A stretch of DNA of 64,000 bases from Maliibacterium massiliense (GCF_900604345.1 NZ_LR026983.1:1364001-1428000), one strand, 5' to 3'; positions 17,401 through 26,281 are shown, counted from the first letter of the stretch. Numbers and translations are program-made. The notes: generated from the letters alone by a model not told the origin.

Positions 17401-18162
17401 GTGGCCCTGCGCGATATCGCAAGCATCGATACCAAGCAGAGCCCCACCTCCATCCGCCGCGACAACCAGAAGCGCACCCTGCGCGTCACCGCGGAAATCG
17501 ACGAGGACCACAACATCGGCCTGGTCAGCCGCGATCTGGAAAAGGCGCTGGCCGCCTACCAGGCGCCCGCGGGCTACACCGTGGCCCTGCGCGGCGAGAG
17601 CGAGACCATCAACGAGACGCTGGGGGAGCTTATCAAGATGGTGCTGCTCGCCATCGTGTTTATCTACATGATCATGGTGGCGCAGTTCCAGTCCTTCAAA
17701 GACCCCTTTATCGTGATGTTCACCATCCCGCTGGCATTTACGGGCGGGCTGCTGGCGCTGCTTGCCACGCGCATGGAGCTTTCCATGATCGCCATGCTGG
17801 GCTTTTTGATGCTCTCGGGCGTCATCGTCAACAACGGCATCGTGTTTGTGGATTATGTAAACCAGCTGCGGCGCGCAGGCATGGAAAAGCGCGAGGCGCT
17901 GCTTGCCACGGGCAAGACCCGTCTGCGCCCCATCCTCATGACGGCGCTGACCACGATATTGGGCCTCTCCACCCTGGCCTTTGGCATGGGCACGGGCGCG
18001 GAGATGCTCCAGCCCATGGCGGTGGTCACCATCGGCGGGCTGGCCTACGCCACGATCATGACGCTGTTCGTCGTGCCCATCATGTACGACATGATGCATA
18101 AAAAACCCATGAAAAACGCCGCCGTCGAGGAGGATGAGCCGGATGCTGCGCGCGTACAGTGA
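14416..18162 (+). CDS. RND family efflux permease with coiled-coil insertion
   Basis: 1248-residue AcrB/HAE1-type exporter: N-terminal helix (about 10-32), porter domains, helices near 545-560 onward, second half repeating the pattern, and the conserved GVIVNNGIVFVDY segment near 1135. Between about residues 196 and 414 there is a Gln/Glu/Ala-rich coiled coil (many QLxxLEQ heptads) inserted into the first porter domain. No membrane-fusion (adaptor) gene or outer-membrane channel is present, as expected in a Gram-positive; the coiled coil could replace an adaptor (inference). Its 3' end overlaps the TetR gene. Confidence 0.93.
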   Translation: MLAKFSVKKPLTIIIAVLLVMLLGVISYTSMTADLLPDMDLPYVVVMTTYPGASPEKVELAVTKPMEQVLATTSGVKEINSVSQENASMVILEFEQGTNMDSAMIEMSGNIDLVKAQLDDAVGAPMLMKMNPDMLPVMVAAVDVSGMDIKQSSALVQEEIIPRFERIDGVASVSAMGLVENRANVTLDQGKIDELNRRVLASVDEKLAETQAQLDQARDEIARGKAELAAQSKNQTGQLAGAGTQVSDGRAELKDQLEALRQQQKDMQEQLPQITGQLEVLAPQLAQLEQGIAQMEEMVAGLEAQHLPVPDELTAKLKEAKEQLPTLKGTVEQLQQAKAQIEQALPQVEAGIAQMETALKDLDGKQTQIESGKMTMSQELAKAAAQLQVAEMELEKQQREFENARDEAYKKAGLEGIITRDTIAQLLAAQNFEMPAGTIDEGEAAIPVKVGDAITNPAALGELVLFHIDAGDIGDIRLQDVAAVETADNADEMYAKINGNDGVLLTFQKQSVASTVTVSDKLNQAMADISAENGDVRLTVLQDQGVYIHIVIDSVLQNLLFGGLLAVLILWLFLRDIKPTFIVALSIPISLLFAVALMYFTGVTMNIISLAGLALGVGMLVDNSIVAIENIYRLRAGGMRAAEAAVKGAAQVAGALAASTLTTVCVFLPIVFTQGISRQLFTDMGLTIAYSLVASLIVALTLVPTLASKTLRKPPKATHKWFDAFVRGYEKLLSGALKHRAIVLTAVVLLLALSAWGVLGMGTAFMPETDGNQISVSLGMDEETTRDEARQMASTATERLLKIEGVDTVGAMQGGSGTIMGGGGGNDVSLYVILKKDRSATSAEIAQQIYEETGDIGCEVRVSSSQMDISALAGSGLQVDIEGQDMDQLQRIAKDVAGIVSGVEGTRAVSDGLENASDDIRISVDKGKATGYGLSVAQVYQQVSAALKNEVRATTIAAEAGDYPVIVIDSAGSAPARDTLGDLLITGTRDGQEEKVALRDIASIDTKQSPTSIRRDNQKRTLRVTAEIDEDHNIGLVSRDLEKALAAYQAPAGYTVALRGESETINETLGELIKMVLLAIVFIYMIMVAQFQSFKDPFIVMFTIPLAFTGGLLALLATRMELSMIAMLGFLMLSGVIVNNGIVFVDYVNQLRRAGMEKREALLATGKTRLRPILMTALTTILGLSTLAFGMGTGAEMLQPMAVVTIGGLAYATIMTLFVVPIMYDMMHKKPMKNAAVEEDEPDAARVQ

Positions 18163-18760
18163 AAAAGAACGGATCATTTTTGAGAGCACCATGCGTCTGG
18201 TAGGCCAGGGCGCGGACCTCTCCGCGGTCAAGGCCTCGGATATCGCCCAGGCAGCGGGCATCGGCAAGGGCACGCTCTACAATTACTTTACCTCCAAGGA
18301 GCAGATCATCGCAGAGACCCTCTTTTACCACGCCCAGCTGTGCCTGGACCGGCTGGATGAGGCCATCGAGGCGCAGGCGGCGTTTCAGGCGCAGGTGTAC
18401 GCCGCCATGCAGGTCGTCCAGGGCATGCTGCAGCACAAAAACGTGATGCTGCGCCTGCTGGGTTTCAGCATGTCCTCCGGCGGCGGGCCCAGCCATCTGC
18501 GCCAAAGCAGCGCGGCGCTGATGGGGGAAAACAGGGCGCGCATCACGCGCATGCTTGACGCGCTGCTGGATGCGGGCGCGCGCCAGCAGGTGATCGCCTT
18601 TACGGACCGCGCCTATGCCCGCCAGGCGCTGGCGGGGGCGCTGATGGGGTTTGTTGCCGTGCTCTGCGGCGGGAGGGACGCGCAGGTGCCTGATACGCAG
18701 GCGTGCTGCGCGCGCGCCATGGAAAACGCGTACGCCATGCTGCTGCGCAGCTTTGCGTAA
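18143..18760 (+). CDS. TetR/AcrR family transcriptional regulator
   Basis: 205 residues with an N-terminal TetR helix-turn-helix (VKASDIAQAAGIGKGTLYNYFTSKEQIIAETL) and an all-alpha ligand domain. ATG 18143 has GGAGG 9 bases upstream; ATG 18134 directly abuts that site and is less likely. It overlaps the RND gene by 20 bases and probably binds the dyad at 14371-14386 to repress its own operon until a substrate of the pump binds it. Confidence 0.9.
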   Translation: MLRAYSEKERIIFESTMRLVGQGADLSAVKASDIAQAAGIGKGTLYNYFTSKEQIIAETLFYHAQLCLDRLDEAIEAQAAFQAQVYAAMQVVQGMLQHKNVMLRLLGFSMSSGGGPSHLRQSSAALMGENRARITRMLDALLDAGARQQVIAFTDRAYARQALAGALMGFVAVLCGGRDAQVPDTQACCARAMENAYAMLLRSFA

Positions 18761-18852
18761 AAAAGTTGCAGGGTGCGCCGCGCCTCTGCGGCGAAAACCG
18801 CATAAAACGGACGTGCCGGGGGAAGTATCTTGCATATCGGCGCGGAAAAACC

Positions 18853-18880
18853 TTGACTTTCCCTCGCGCGGACGTATAAT
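18853..18880 (+). promoter_or_regulatory. Promoter of the aspS-gatAB operon
   Basis: TTGACT, 16-base spacer, TATAAT, directly upstream of the T-box leader. Confidence 0.8.
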
Positions 18881-18889
18881 AAAAAGACA

Positions 18890-19252
18890 AAAGAGAATAT
18901 TGCCTTTATGCAAAGACGATGATGGGACGAGTACATCGGCATCATGCAGCCTGAGAAGAGAGCCGCGCCCTTGGCTGAAAGCGCTGGCAAGGCCTGCCGC
19001 CCGCATGGAAGAACAGCCCGGAGTTGCCGCCTGAACGCCGCGATCGCGCGGGCAAGTAGGGTGGGCCGCGCGCGGCGCGTTACAGCCGCAGGGCATCGGC
19101 GCATACAAGAGCGCGCCCGTGTCCGGTCAACGAGTGCATCGCCTGCGCGGCGCGCGGGATGCAAAACTTGGGGTGGCACCACGAACGGCTGAAGCAATGA
19201 CGCTTTTCGTCCCCTTGGCAATCAAAGCCAGGGGGATGGAAAGCGTTTTTTT
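18890..19252 (+). ncRNA. T-box riboswitch with overlapping Glu/Asn specifier, and its terminator
   Basis: Leader between promoter and aspS. Stem I begins with GATGATGGGACGAGTAC (AG-box). The specifier region reads GGAAGAACAG; GAAC at 19011-19014 contains GAA (Glu) and AAC (Asn) one base apart. The antiterminator T-box is GGGTGGCACCACG near 19171-19183. The terminator pairs ACGCTTTTCGTCCCC with GGGGGATGGAAAGCGT and ends in T7 (about 19198-19252). Uncharged tRNA should favour antitermination and thus more AspRS and amidotransferase. An equivalent dual-codon T-box is known in Clostridium acetobutylicum. Confidence 0.9.
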
Positions 19253-19303
19253 ATGGCCGGTCCCCGCTGGCGCGGCAGCGAGACAAAAGGGAGGCTTGTG
19301 CGT

Positions 19304-21385
19304 ATGAAGAGAACCAAATACTGCGGCGCGTTCACGCAAGAGGACGTAGGTACGCTTGCCACCGCTATGGGCTGGGTACAGACCAAGCGGGACATGGGCG
19401 GCGTGATCTTTCTGGATGTGCGGGATCGGGAAGGCACGCTGCAGGTGGTGTGCAACGCCGCGGGCTTAGGCGCGGATGACTTTGCGCTGGCCGAGGGCGT
19501 GAAAAACGAGTCCGTGGTCGCGGTGACGGGGCCCATCTGCGTGCGCGATGCCGAGACGTACAACCCCGCCATCAAAACCGGCGCCATCGAGCTGCGCGCC
19601 CAGTCGCTGCGCGTGCTTTCCGAGGCGCGCGCGCTCCCCTTCTCACCCACGGACGATGTGCAGGTGCGCCAGGAGCTGCGCCTGGCCTACCGCTATTTGG
19701 ACCTGCGCCGCCCCGTCATGCAGCGCAACCTGCGCTTTCGCGCGGCGCTACAGCGCTGCGTGGCGCAGTACTTGGATGAGGAAGGCTTCATCTGCGTGGA
19801 GACGCCCCAATTGACCAAGAGCACGCCCGAGGGCGCGCGCGATTATCTGGTGCCCAGCCGGGTGCACCCGGGCAGCTTCTACGCGCTGCCCCAGTCGCCG
19901 CAGATCTTCAAACAGCTGCTGATGGTGGCGGGGCTGGATAAATACTACCAGATCGCACGCTGCTTCCGCGACGAGGACCTGCGCGCCGACCGCCAGCCCG
20001 AGTTCACACAGGTGGATATGGAGATGTCCTTTGTGGAGCAGGAGGACGTTTTGCAGCATTTGGAGGGCATGTTCAAGCATATTTACCGGGAAATGACGGG
20101 CAAAATGATCCAGGATCCCTTTATCCGCATGACCTGGCAGCACGCCATGGACGTTTACGGCAGCGACAAACCCGATCTGCGCTTCGATTTGCCCATTGTG
20201 GATATCACGCCCATCGCCCGCGCGTGCGGTTTTGAGGTGTTCCGCAGCGTGGCGGACAAGGGGGGCGTGGTGCGCGCGCTGTGCGTCAAGGGGGGCGCGG
20301 ACTTCTCCCGCGCCACCATTGAGGAGCTCACGCAAAGGGCGCGGCGCTACGGCGCGCGCGGCATGGCGTGGATCGCCATCAAGCCGGATGGCGCGTACTA
20401 CTCCATTTTGACCAAGTATTTCACCCCCGCGGAGCTGGATGCCATCATCGCCGCCTGCGGGGGCGCGGCGGGGGACTTCATCCTCTTTTGCGCCGACACG
20501 CTTGCCTGCGTGCGGCGCACGCTGGGCGGCCTGCGCCTGGATATCGCGGATTTGATGGGCCTGCGCGGGGAGGAAGACGTCTTTCTCTTTGTGACGGGAT
20601 TCCCCCAGTTCGAGTATTCCGAACAGGAGGGCCGCTTTGTATCGACGCACCATCCCTTCACCATGCCCTATCCAGAGGATGTGCCCTACCTCGCCAGCGA
20701 CCCCGCGCGCGTGCGCGCCCAGGCCTACGATGTGGTGCTCAACGGCGTGGAGCTGGGCAGCGGAAGCATCCGCATCCATGACGCCGCGCTGCAGCAGCGC
20801 ATGTTTGCAGCGCTGGGCATAGGCGAGGCGGAGATTGCGGCGCGCTTTGGCTTTATGGTGCGCGCCCTCGGCTACGGCACGCCGCCCCACGGGGGCTTTG
20901 CCTTCGGGTTGGACCGGCTGGCCATGCTGCTGCTGGGCGCGCCCAGCCTGCGCGAGGTCATCGCTTTCCCCAAGCTCAAGGACGCCTCCTGCCCGCTGAC
21001 CGGCGCGCCGGACGCGGTGGCCCCCTCCCAGCTGGCCGAGCTGGCGCTGGCGTGTCAAGGCGCCTCTGAGGAACGCCCCGCGGGCGGGCGCAAGGCGCAA
21101 AGTGCGGTGCAGATCGACGTAGATTACGTGGCAAAGCTCTCGCAGCTGACGCTTTCGCACGAAGAAAAAGCAGCCATGAAAAAAGATTTATCTGAGATCG
21201 TGGCATTTGCCCAGCAACTTGAACAGCTTGATACCCAGGGCATCGCGCCCACCGCGCACGTGCTGCCTATCAAAAACGTGTACCGCGAGGATGTGGTGCA
21301 GCCCAGCGCTGCGCGCGAGGCGCTGCTTGCGGGCGCGCCCAGCGCGCGCGAGGGCATGATCGCCCTGCCCCGGGTGGTGGAGTGA
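19304..21385 (+). CDS. aspS-gatC: Aspartyl-tRNA synthetase fused to amidotransferase subunit GatC
   Basis: 693 residues. Residues 1 to about 590 are a bacterial-type AspRS (OB-fold, motif 2 CFRDEDLRADRQPEFTQ, GAD insert, and the GFAFGLDRLAM motif 3). The last ~98 residues (from VDYVAKLSQLTLSHEE) are a complete GatC. Fusion of AspRS and GatC exists in other Firmicutes. With GatA and GatB encoded next, the enzyme would be non-discriminating, charging tRNA-Asn with Asp for amidation. ATG 19304 after AAAGGGAGG is chosen; an upstream in-frame ATG at 19253 lies right at the terminator. No asparaginyl-tRNA synthetase is seen in the window. Confidence 0.95.
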   Translation: MKRTKYCGAFTQEDVGTLATAMGWVQTKRDMGGVIFLDVRDREGTLQVVCNAAGLGADDFALAEGVKNESVVAVTGPICVRDAETYNPAIKTGAIELRAQSLRVLSEARALPFSPTDDVQVRQELRLAYRYLDLRRPVMQRNLRFRAALQRCVAQYLDEEGFICVETPQLTKSTPEGARDYLVPSRVHPGSFYALPQSPQIFKQLLMVAGLDKYYQIARCFRDEDLRADRQPEFTQVDMEMSFVEQEDVLQHLEGMFKHIYREMTGKMIQDPFIRMTWQHAMDVYGSDKPDLRFDLPIVDITPIARACGFEVFRSVADKGGVVRALCVKGGADFSRATIEELTQRARRYGARGMAWIAIKPDGAYYSILTKYFTPAELDAIIAACGGAAGDFILFCADTLACVRRTLGGLRLDIADLMGLRGEEDVFLFVTGFPQFEYSEQEGRFVSTHHPFTMPYPEDVPYLASDPARVRAQAYDVVLNGVELGSGSIRIHDAALQQRMFAALGIGEAEIAARFGFMVRALGYGTPPHGGFAFGLDRLAMLLLGAPSLREVIAFPKLKDASCPLTGAPDAVAPSQLAELALACQGASEERPAGGRKAQSAVQIDVDYVAKLSQLTLSHEEKAAMKKDLSEIVAFAQQLEQLDTQGIAPTAHVLPIKNVYREDVVQPSAAREALLAGAPSAREGMIALPRVVE

Positions 21386-21399
21386 AAGGAGGAGGCGCA

Positions 21400-22860
21400 A
21401 TGAGACAGGAGATACTGGAACTATCCGCCTGCGCGCTGGCTGCGGCGCTTCAAAAAAGAGAACTGTCCGCGCGTGAGGTGACGGAATGCTATCTGGCGCA
21501 GATCGAGCGGGAAGAGAAGCGCATCGGCGCGTACCTGCACGTGACGGCCGACGCGGCGCTGGCCCACGCCGCGCGCGTGGACGCGGCGCGCGCCGCGGGC
21601 GAGGCGCCTTCCCCCCTTGCGGGGGTGCCCTGCGCGATCAAGGACAACATGTGCACGCGTGGCGTGCCCACCACATGCGCCTCCCGCATGCTGGCGCAGT
21701 TTGTGCCCCCCTACGACGCGACGGCGGTGACGCGCTTAAACGAGGCGGGCTGCGTGATGCTGGGAAAGCTGAACATGGACGAGTTTGCCATGGGCTCCAC
21801 CACGGAGAACTCCTATTTTCAGGTGACGCATAACCCCTGGGATACCGCGCGCGTGCCCGGGGGCAGCTCGGGCGGCAGTGCGGCGGCGGTGGCGGCCAAA
21901 GAGGCTGCCGTTGCGCTGGGCTCCGATACGGGCGGCTCCATCCGCCAGCCTGCCGCATTCTGCGGCGTGGTGGGCATGAAGCCCACCTACGGCACGGTAT
22001 CCCGCTACGGGCTGGTGGCCTTTGCAAGCTCCCTGGACCAGATCGGCCCGCTGACGCGCGATGTGCACGATAACGCGCTGGTGCTGGGCGCCATCGCTGG
22101 CTGGGACGCGCGCGACGCCACCAGCCTCAAGCGTGAAGCGGGGGACTACGCGCGGGACATCGGCCGCGACATCGCGGGCCTGCGCATCGCCCTGCCCAGG
22201 GAGTATTATGACGAGGGCCTGCGCACGGATATCCGCGCTTGCGTGTTTGCGGCCGCGCGCAAGCTAGAGGCCATGGGCGCGTGCATTGTGGATGCCTCCA
22301 TGCCCACCATCAAAAACGCGCTGCCCGCCTACTACATCCTCTCCAGCGCGGAGGCCTCCAGTAACCTGGCCCGCTTTGACGGCGTCAAGTACGGCTTTCG
22401 GGCCGGGGAAAGCGAGGACATTGCGCAGATTTATTGCCGCTCCCGCTCCGAGGGGTTCGGTCCCGAGGTCAAGCGCCGCATCATGCTGGGCTCCTTTGTG
22501 CTCAGCGCGGGGTATTACGACGCTTACTACAAAAAAGCGCTGCAGGCGCGCACCCGCATCGTGCAGGATTTTGACCGGATCTTTGCCCAAAGTGATATGA
22601 TATTAGCACCGGTTGCGCCTACCACGGCGTACCGCATCGGCGAAAAGACGCAAAGCCCCTTGGAGATGTACATGGGGGATATCTACACCGTGCCCGTCAA
22701 TATCGCGGGGCTGCCGGCGCTCGCAATGCCCTGCGGCAGGGACGAGGGCGGCCTGCCCATCGGCCTGCAGCTGATCGGCCCCGCGCAGAGCGAGCACCGC
22801 CTTTACCAGGCGGGCGCCGCGCTGGAGGCGGCTTTGGCAGAAGGAGGCGCGCATGCGTAA
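21400..22860 (+). CDS. gatA: Asp-tRNA(Asn)/Glu-tRNA(Gln) amidotransferase subunit A
   Basis: 486 residues, amidase-signature family. The catalytic Ser-cisSer-Lys elements are visible: AIKDN (Lys), GGSSGGS and GSDTGGSIRQPA. It hydrolyses glutamine and passes ammonia to GatB. ATG 21400 follows AAAGGAGGAGG; a GTG further upstream overlaps the preceding stop. It overlaps gatB by 8 bases. Confidence 0.97.
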   Translation: MRQEILELSACALAAALQKRELSAREVTECYLAQIEREEKRIGAYLHVTADAALAHAARVDAARAAGEAPSPLAGVPCAIKDNMCTRGVPTTCASRMLAQFVPPYDATAVTRLNEAGCVMLGKLNMDEFAMGSTTENSYFQVTHNPWDTARVPGGSSGGSAAAVAAKEAAVALGSDTGGSIRQPAAFCGVVGMKPTYGTVSRYGLVAFASSLDQIGPLTRDVHDNALVLGAIAGWDARDATSLKREAGDYARDIGRDIAGLRIALPREYYDEGLRTDIRACVFAAARKLEAMGACIVDASMPTIKNALPAYYILSSAEASSNLARFDGVKYGFRAGESEDIAQIYCRSRSEGFGPEVKRRIMLGSFVLSAGYYDAYYKKALQARTRIVQDFDRIFAQSDMILAPVAPTTAYRIGEKTQSPLEMYMGDIYTVPVNIAGLPALAMPCGRDEGGLPIGLQLIGPAQSEHRLYQAGAALEAALAEGGAHA

Positions 22861-24283
22861 CGATTATGAGATGGTCATCGGCCTGGAAGTGCATGTGGAA
22901 CTGAAAACCAGAAGCAAGATCTTCTGCGGCTGCTCCACGGCCTTCGGCGCCGCGCCCAACACCCAGTGCTGTCCGGTGTGCATGGGCATGCCCGGCACGC
23001 TGCCGGTGCTCAACCGTACCGCGGTGACGTACGCCCTCAAGGCGGGACTGGCCACGGGCTGCACCATTGCGCCGTACGCCAAAATGGATCGCAAAAACTA
23101 TTTTTATCCGGACCTGCCCAAGGCGTACCAGATCTCCCAGTACGACCTGCCGCTGTGCAGCGGCGGGCACCTGGATATCGAGACGGCCGCAGGCGCAAAG
23201 ACCATCGGCATCACCCGCATCCACCTGGAGGAGGACGCGGGAAAGCTGGTGCACACGCAGGAGGGGACGCTGTGCGATTACAACCGCTGCGGCGTGCCCC
23301 TGATCGAGATCGTCTCGGAGCCGGACATCCGCTCGGCAGAGGAGGCGGCGGCCTACGTGCGCAAGCTGCGCGCAATCATGCGCTACATCGGCGTGTCAGA
23401 CTGCAGGATGCAGGAGGGCTCCCTGCGCTGCGACGTCAACCTTTCGGTGCGCAAAAAGGGGGATACACTTTTGGGCACCCGCACCGAGATGAAAAACCTC
23501 AACTCCTTTGCGTTCATCCAAAAGGCCATCGCCTATGAATTTGCGCGCCAGGTGGAGGCCATCGAATCGGGCGAGGAAATCGTGCAGGAGACCCGCCGCT
23601 ACGACGAGGCCACGGGTAGGACGCACGCCATGCGCAAAAAGGAGGACGCCAACGACTACCGCTATTTTCCCGATCCGGACCTGGTGCCCATCGTACTGGA
23701 GCCGGAGCAGATCGAGGCCGTGCGAAGCACCATCCCTGTGCTGCCCGACGCGCGCAAGGCGCAGTACGTTGCAGCATACGGCCTGCGCCCCGCTGACGCG
23801 GAGGTGCTGGTGGCGCAGCGACAGATCGCGGACTACTTTGAGACGGCCGCTGCGTGCACGCGCGCGCCCCAAACGCTCGCCAACCTGATGCTTTCGGAGG
23901 TGTTCCGCCTGCTGCCGCAGGAGGATGGCGCCATCCCCATCGCGCCGGCGCATCTGGCGCGCGTGGCAGACTTGCTGGAGGCGGGGCGCATCAACAGCGC
24001 CACCGCAAAGCGCGTGGTGGGCATGCTCTGGGCGCAAGACGGGGACCCCGAGGCGCTCATCGCGGCGCGCAACCTGTGGCAGGTCAGCGACGAGGCGGCG
24101 CTTGCCCCCGTGGTGGAGGCGGTGCTGGCGGCAAACGCACGCTCCGTCTCGGATTTTCGCGCGGGCAAACGGCAGGCCATCGGCGCGCTGATCGGCCAGG
24201 CGATGAAGCAGACCGGTGGCATGGCCGACCCGGCTGTGCTGCGCGCGCTATTGGAGCGGGCGCTTGCCCGCGGGCAGAATTAG
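22853..24283 (+). CDS. gatB: Asp-tRNA(Asn)/Glu-tRNA(Gln) amidotransferase subunit B
   Basis: 476 residues, full-length GatB: N-terminal cradle (VIGLEVHVELKTRSKIFCGC with zinc-type cysteines CSTAF..CCPVCMG), kinase/transamidase active site, and C-terminal YqeY-like tRNA-binding tail ending about GRALLERALARGQN. It phosphorylates and amidates mischarged Asp-tRNA or Glu-tRNA using ammonia from GatA. Last gene of the T-box-controlled operon. Confidence 0.97.
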   Translation: MRNDYEMVIGLEVHVELKTRSKIFCGCSTAFGAAPNTQCCPVCMGMPGTLPVLNRTAVTYALKAGLATGCTIAPYAKMDRKNYFYPDLPKAYQISQYDLPLCSGGHLDIETAAGAKTIGITRIHLEEDAGKLVHTQEGTLCDYNRCGVPLIEIVSEPDIRSAEEAAAYVRKLRAIMRYIGVSDCRMQEGSLRCDVNLSVRKKGDTLLGTRTEMKNLNSFAFIQKAIAYEFARQVEAIESGEEIVQETRRYDEATGRTHAMRKKEDANDYRYFPDPDLVPIVLEPEQIEAVRSTIPVLPDARKAQYVAAYGLRPADAEVLVAQRQIADYFETAAACTRAPQTLANLMLSEVFRLLPQEDGAIPIAPAHLARVADLLEAGRINSATAKRVVGMLWAQDGDPEALIAARNLWQVSDEAALAPVVEAVLAANARSVSDFRAGKRQAIGALIGQAMKQTGGMADPAVLRALLERALARGQN

Positions 24284-24313
24284 GGATTAATTAAAGGAAA
24301 CAAAAACGTATGC

Positions 24314-24358
24314 AAAAAGCCTCCGCCTGCGCTGGGCCGCGCCACGGGGGCTTTTTTT
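24314..24358 (+). terminator. Intrinsic terminator after gatB
   Basis: AAAAAGCCTCCG pairs with CGGGGGCTTTTTTT around a long GC-rich loop. Confidence 0.8.
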
Positions 24359-24436
24359 GCGCGCCTTGCGCGCCAAGGGATTTTTTGCTACGCTGGTAGC
24401 AATATGCACGTATCAGCAAAGGGGGCAGGTGGCGCT

Positions 24437-25759
24437 ATGTCAGATCAGCAGGTATATTTGGGATGCGCGCAGGCGGATATCACGCCGCAGGCATCCACGC
24501 TGCTGGTGGGCTTTGACCGGCCGGATAACCGTGCGCGCGGCGTGCTGGCCCCCCTTATCGCGCAGGTGGCGCTGTGGCGCGCGCAAGGGGATTATGCCTG
24601 CATTGTCGCCATCGACAGCCTGGGCTTTACGGTGGCCCTTTCCAACCAGCTGCGCGCGCAGGTTGCCCGCGCCCTGGGCGCCCAGGCGCAGCAGGTGATG
24701 CTGTGCTTTTCCCACACCCACAGCGCGCCCAACGCGGCTGCGGAGCCAGCGTACTACCAGCTGGTGTGCCAGCGGGTGCTCGCGGCGGTGCGCGCGGCGC
24801 AGCGGGATATGGAACCTGTGCACGCGGGCTGGGGCGTGGCGCGCGCGGATATCGGGGTCAACCGCCGCGACGCGGACGGCCCGCTTGACCGGCGCGTGGG
24901 CGTGCTGCGCGCGGTGGAGGCCGGCACGGGCAGGGAAAAGCTGCTGCTTGTGCGCCTTACCGCCCACGCAAATGTGGTGTGCAGTGATAATCTGGCCGTC
25001 TCGCCCGATTACTTCGGCGTGGCGCGCGCGCTGCTTACGCGCCAGCACCGCTGCATGGCAATGCTGACACAGGGCGCCTCGGGCGATGTGCGGCCGCGCT
25101 TTCAGCAGGAAAACGCGCTCTATCTGGAGGAGCACGCCTACGAGGCGGCGCGCACCCCCCGATCGCAGGCGCAGATTGCGCGCGATGCCGCGCAGCGCAA
25201 CCGCGCGCTGGAGGCCATGGCCCACGCGATCGCCCAGACGGTGCGCGCCGCCTGCGCGCAGGCCCAGCCCGCGCCCATCGTGCGCCTGCGCATGTTCTCG
25301 CAGCGGCAGCTGTTTTTTTCGGAGGTGCCTGATACCGCGCGCGCCCACGCCATCGCCAAAGAGGCGTGGGAGATGGCGCACATCGACGGTGCGGCGTGGC
25401 TTTCGGAGGTGGCGCGCCTGCAGCGCGCGGGAATCACCCGCCAACAGAACGCGCTGGAGGTGCAGTATTTGATCCTGAATGACGGCTGCCTCTGCGGCGT
25501 GGCGGAGGAGGCCATGAACGCCATCGCGCTGGACGCCGCAGCGCGCGCGGGCAGCGATCGGGTGTTCTTCGGCGGCTATACCAATGGCTGCAGCGGCTAC
25601 CTGCCCACGGCAAAAGCATATGCCCAGGGCGGTTATGAGGTGCTGTGGTCGTATCTGATCTACTTCCCCTACCATGGACGGGTGATGGCGCTGGAGCAGG
25701 GGACGGCCCTGCGGCTGGCGCAGGCCGTGGCGGACGTATGGCGGCAGGCGCGGGCATAA
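24437..25759 (+). CDS. Neutral/alkaline ceramidase-like protein
   Basis: 440 residues resembling the N-terminal catalytic part of neutral ceramidases: GCAQADITP start, FSHTHSAPN with putative zinc histidines, TAHANVV and TQGASGDVRPR segments, and FGGYTNGCSGYLPT near the end. Bacterial homologues without a signal peptide, as here, are of unknown substrate and may be generic amidases. ATG 24437 follows a purine-rich GGGGGCAGGTGG. It is a single-gene unit with a convergent lipoprotein gene. Confidence 0.75.
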   Translation: MSDQQVYLGCAQADITPQASTLLVGFDRPDNRARGVLAPLIAQVALWRAQGDYACIVAIDSLGFTVALSNQLRAQVARALGAQAQQVMLCFSHTHSAPNAAAEPAYYQLVCQRVLAAVRAAQRDMEPVHAGWGVARADIGVNRRDADGPLDRRVGVLRAVEAGTGREKLLLVRLTAHANVVCSDNLAVSPDYFGVARALLTRQHRCMAMLTQGASGDVRPRFQQENALYLEEHAYEAARTPRSQAQIARDAAQRNRALEAMAHAIAQTVRAACAQAQPAPIVRLRMFSQRQLFFSEVPDTARAHAIAKEAWEMAHIDGAAWLSEVARLQRAGITRQQNALEVQYLILNDGCLCGVAEEAMNAIALDAAARAGSDRVFFGGYTNGCSGYLPTAKAYAQGGYEVLWSYLIYFPYHGRVMALEQGTALRLAQAVADVWRQARA

Positions 25760-25763
25760 AAAA

Positions 25764-25787
25764 CGGCGTCCGTTTGATGGGACGCCG
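25764..25787 (-). terminator. Terminator of the minus-strand lipoprotein gene
   Basis: 8-bp stem CGGCGTCC / GGACGCCG; read on the minus strand it is followed by T6. Confidence 0.8.
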
Positions 25788-25804
25788 CACCACAAAACGC
25801 CTTT

Positions 25805-26281
25805 TCAGCCCTGCAGTATGACCTGCGTCAGCCTGCCGTCGCTCTGCCGGTAGATAAATGTAGCGGTGATGTTGTGGCGCGCGTCGGTGTACGTCATGCT
25901 GCGCATACCAGCGGCCTGGTCGTGCCAGGCGTCCTGCCCCGTCTCGCCCAGCAGCATCTTGACCGCGCGGATATCGCGCGGGTTTTTGCCGTAGCGCATG
26001 CCCAGCTGCACCTGGGCGGTGTCCGCCCAGATGGCGCGCAGGCGCCCGCCGCCATCCGTAAAGAGCCGCAGCTGTTTGAAGACGTATGTGTTCTGCGCCT
26101 CCGGCCCTGGCTGGGGAAGGGGCGTGTACTTGGACAGATCGATGTGGTCGATGGGCGCGCCCAGCGGGATGTTGTCGATGGAGACGCTGGTCAAATCCAC
26201 GTCCTGCTGCGCCGGCGCGCACGCGGACATAAGCGCCAGCAGCGCGGCCAGCAGCAGCGCGAGGGCTGCACGTTTACGCAT
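25805..26281 (-). CDS. Putative small lipoprotein, function unknown
   Basis: 158 residues with a lipoprotein signal (basic MRKR, Leu/Ala-rich core, lipobox LMSACAP with Cys 21). The mature part has a predicted beta-rich domain (IDNIPLGAPIDHIDLS, then FTDGGGRLRAIW and TATFIYRQSDGRLTQVIL) but matches no family I can name. It is expected on the outer face of the membrane. ATG 26281 follows AAGGAGG. Confidence 0.75.
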   Translation of the reverse strand: MRKRAALALLLAALLALMSACAPAQQDVDLTSVSIDNIPLGAPIDHIDLSKYTPLPQPGPEAQNTYVFKQLRLFTDGGGRLRAIWADTAQVQLGMRYGKNPRDIRAVKMLLGETGQDAWHDQAAGMRSMTYTDARHNITATFIYRQSDGRLTQVILQG

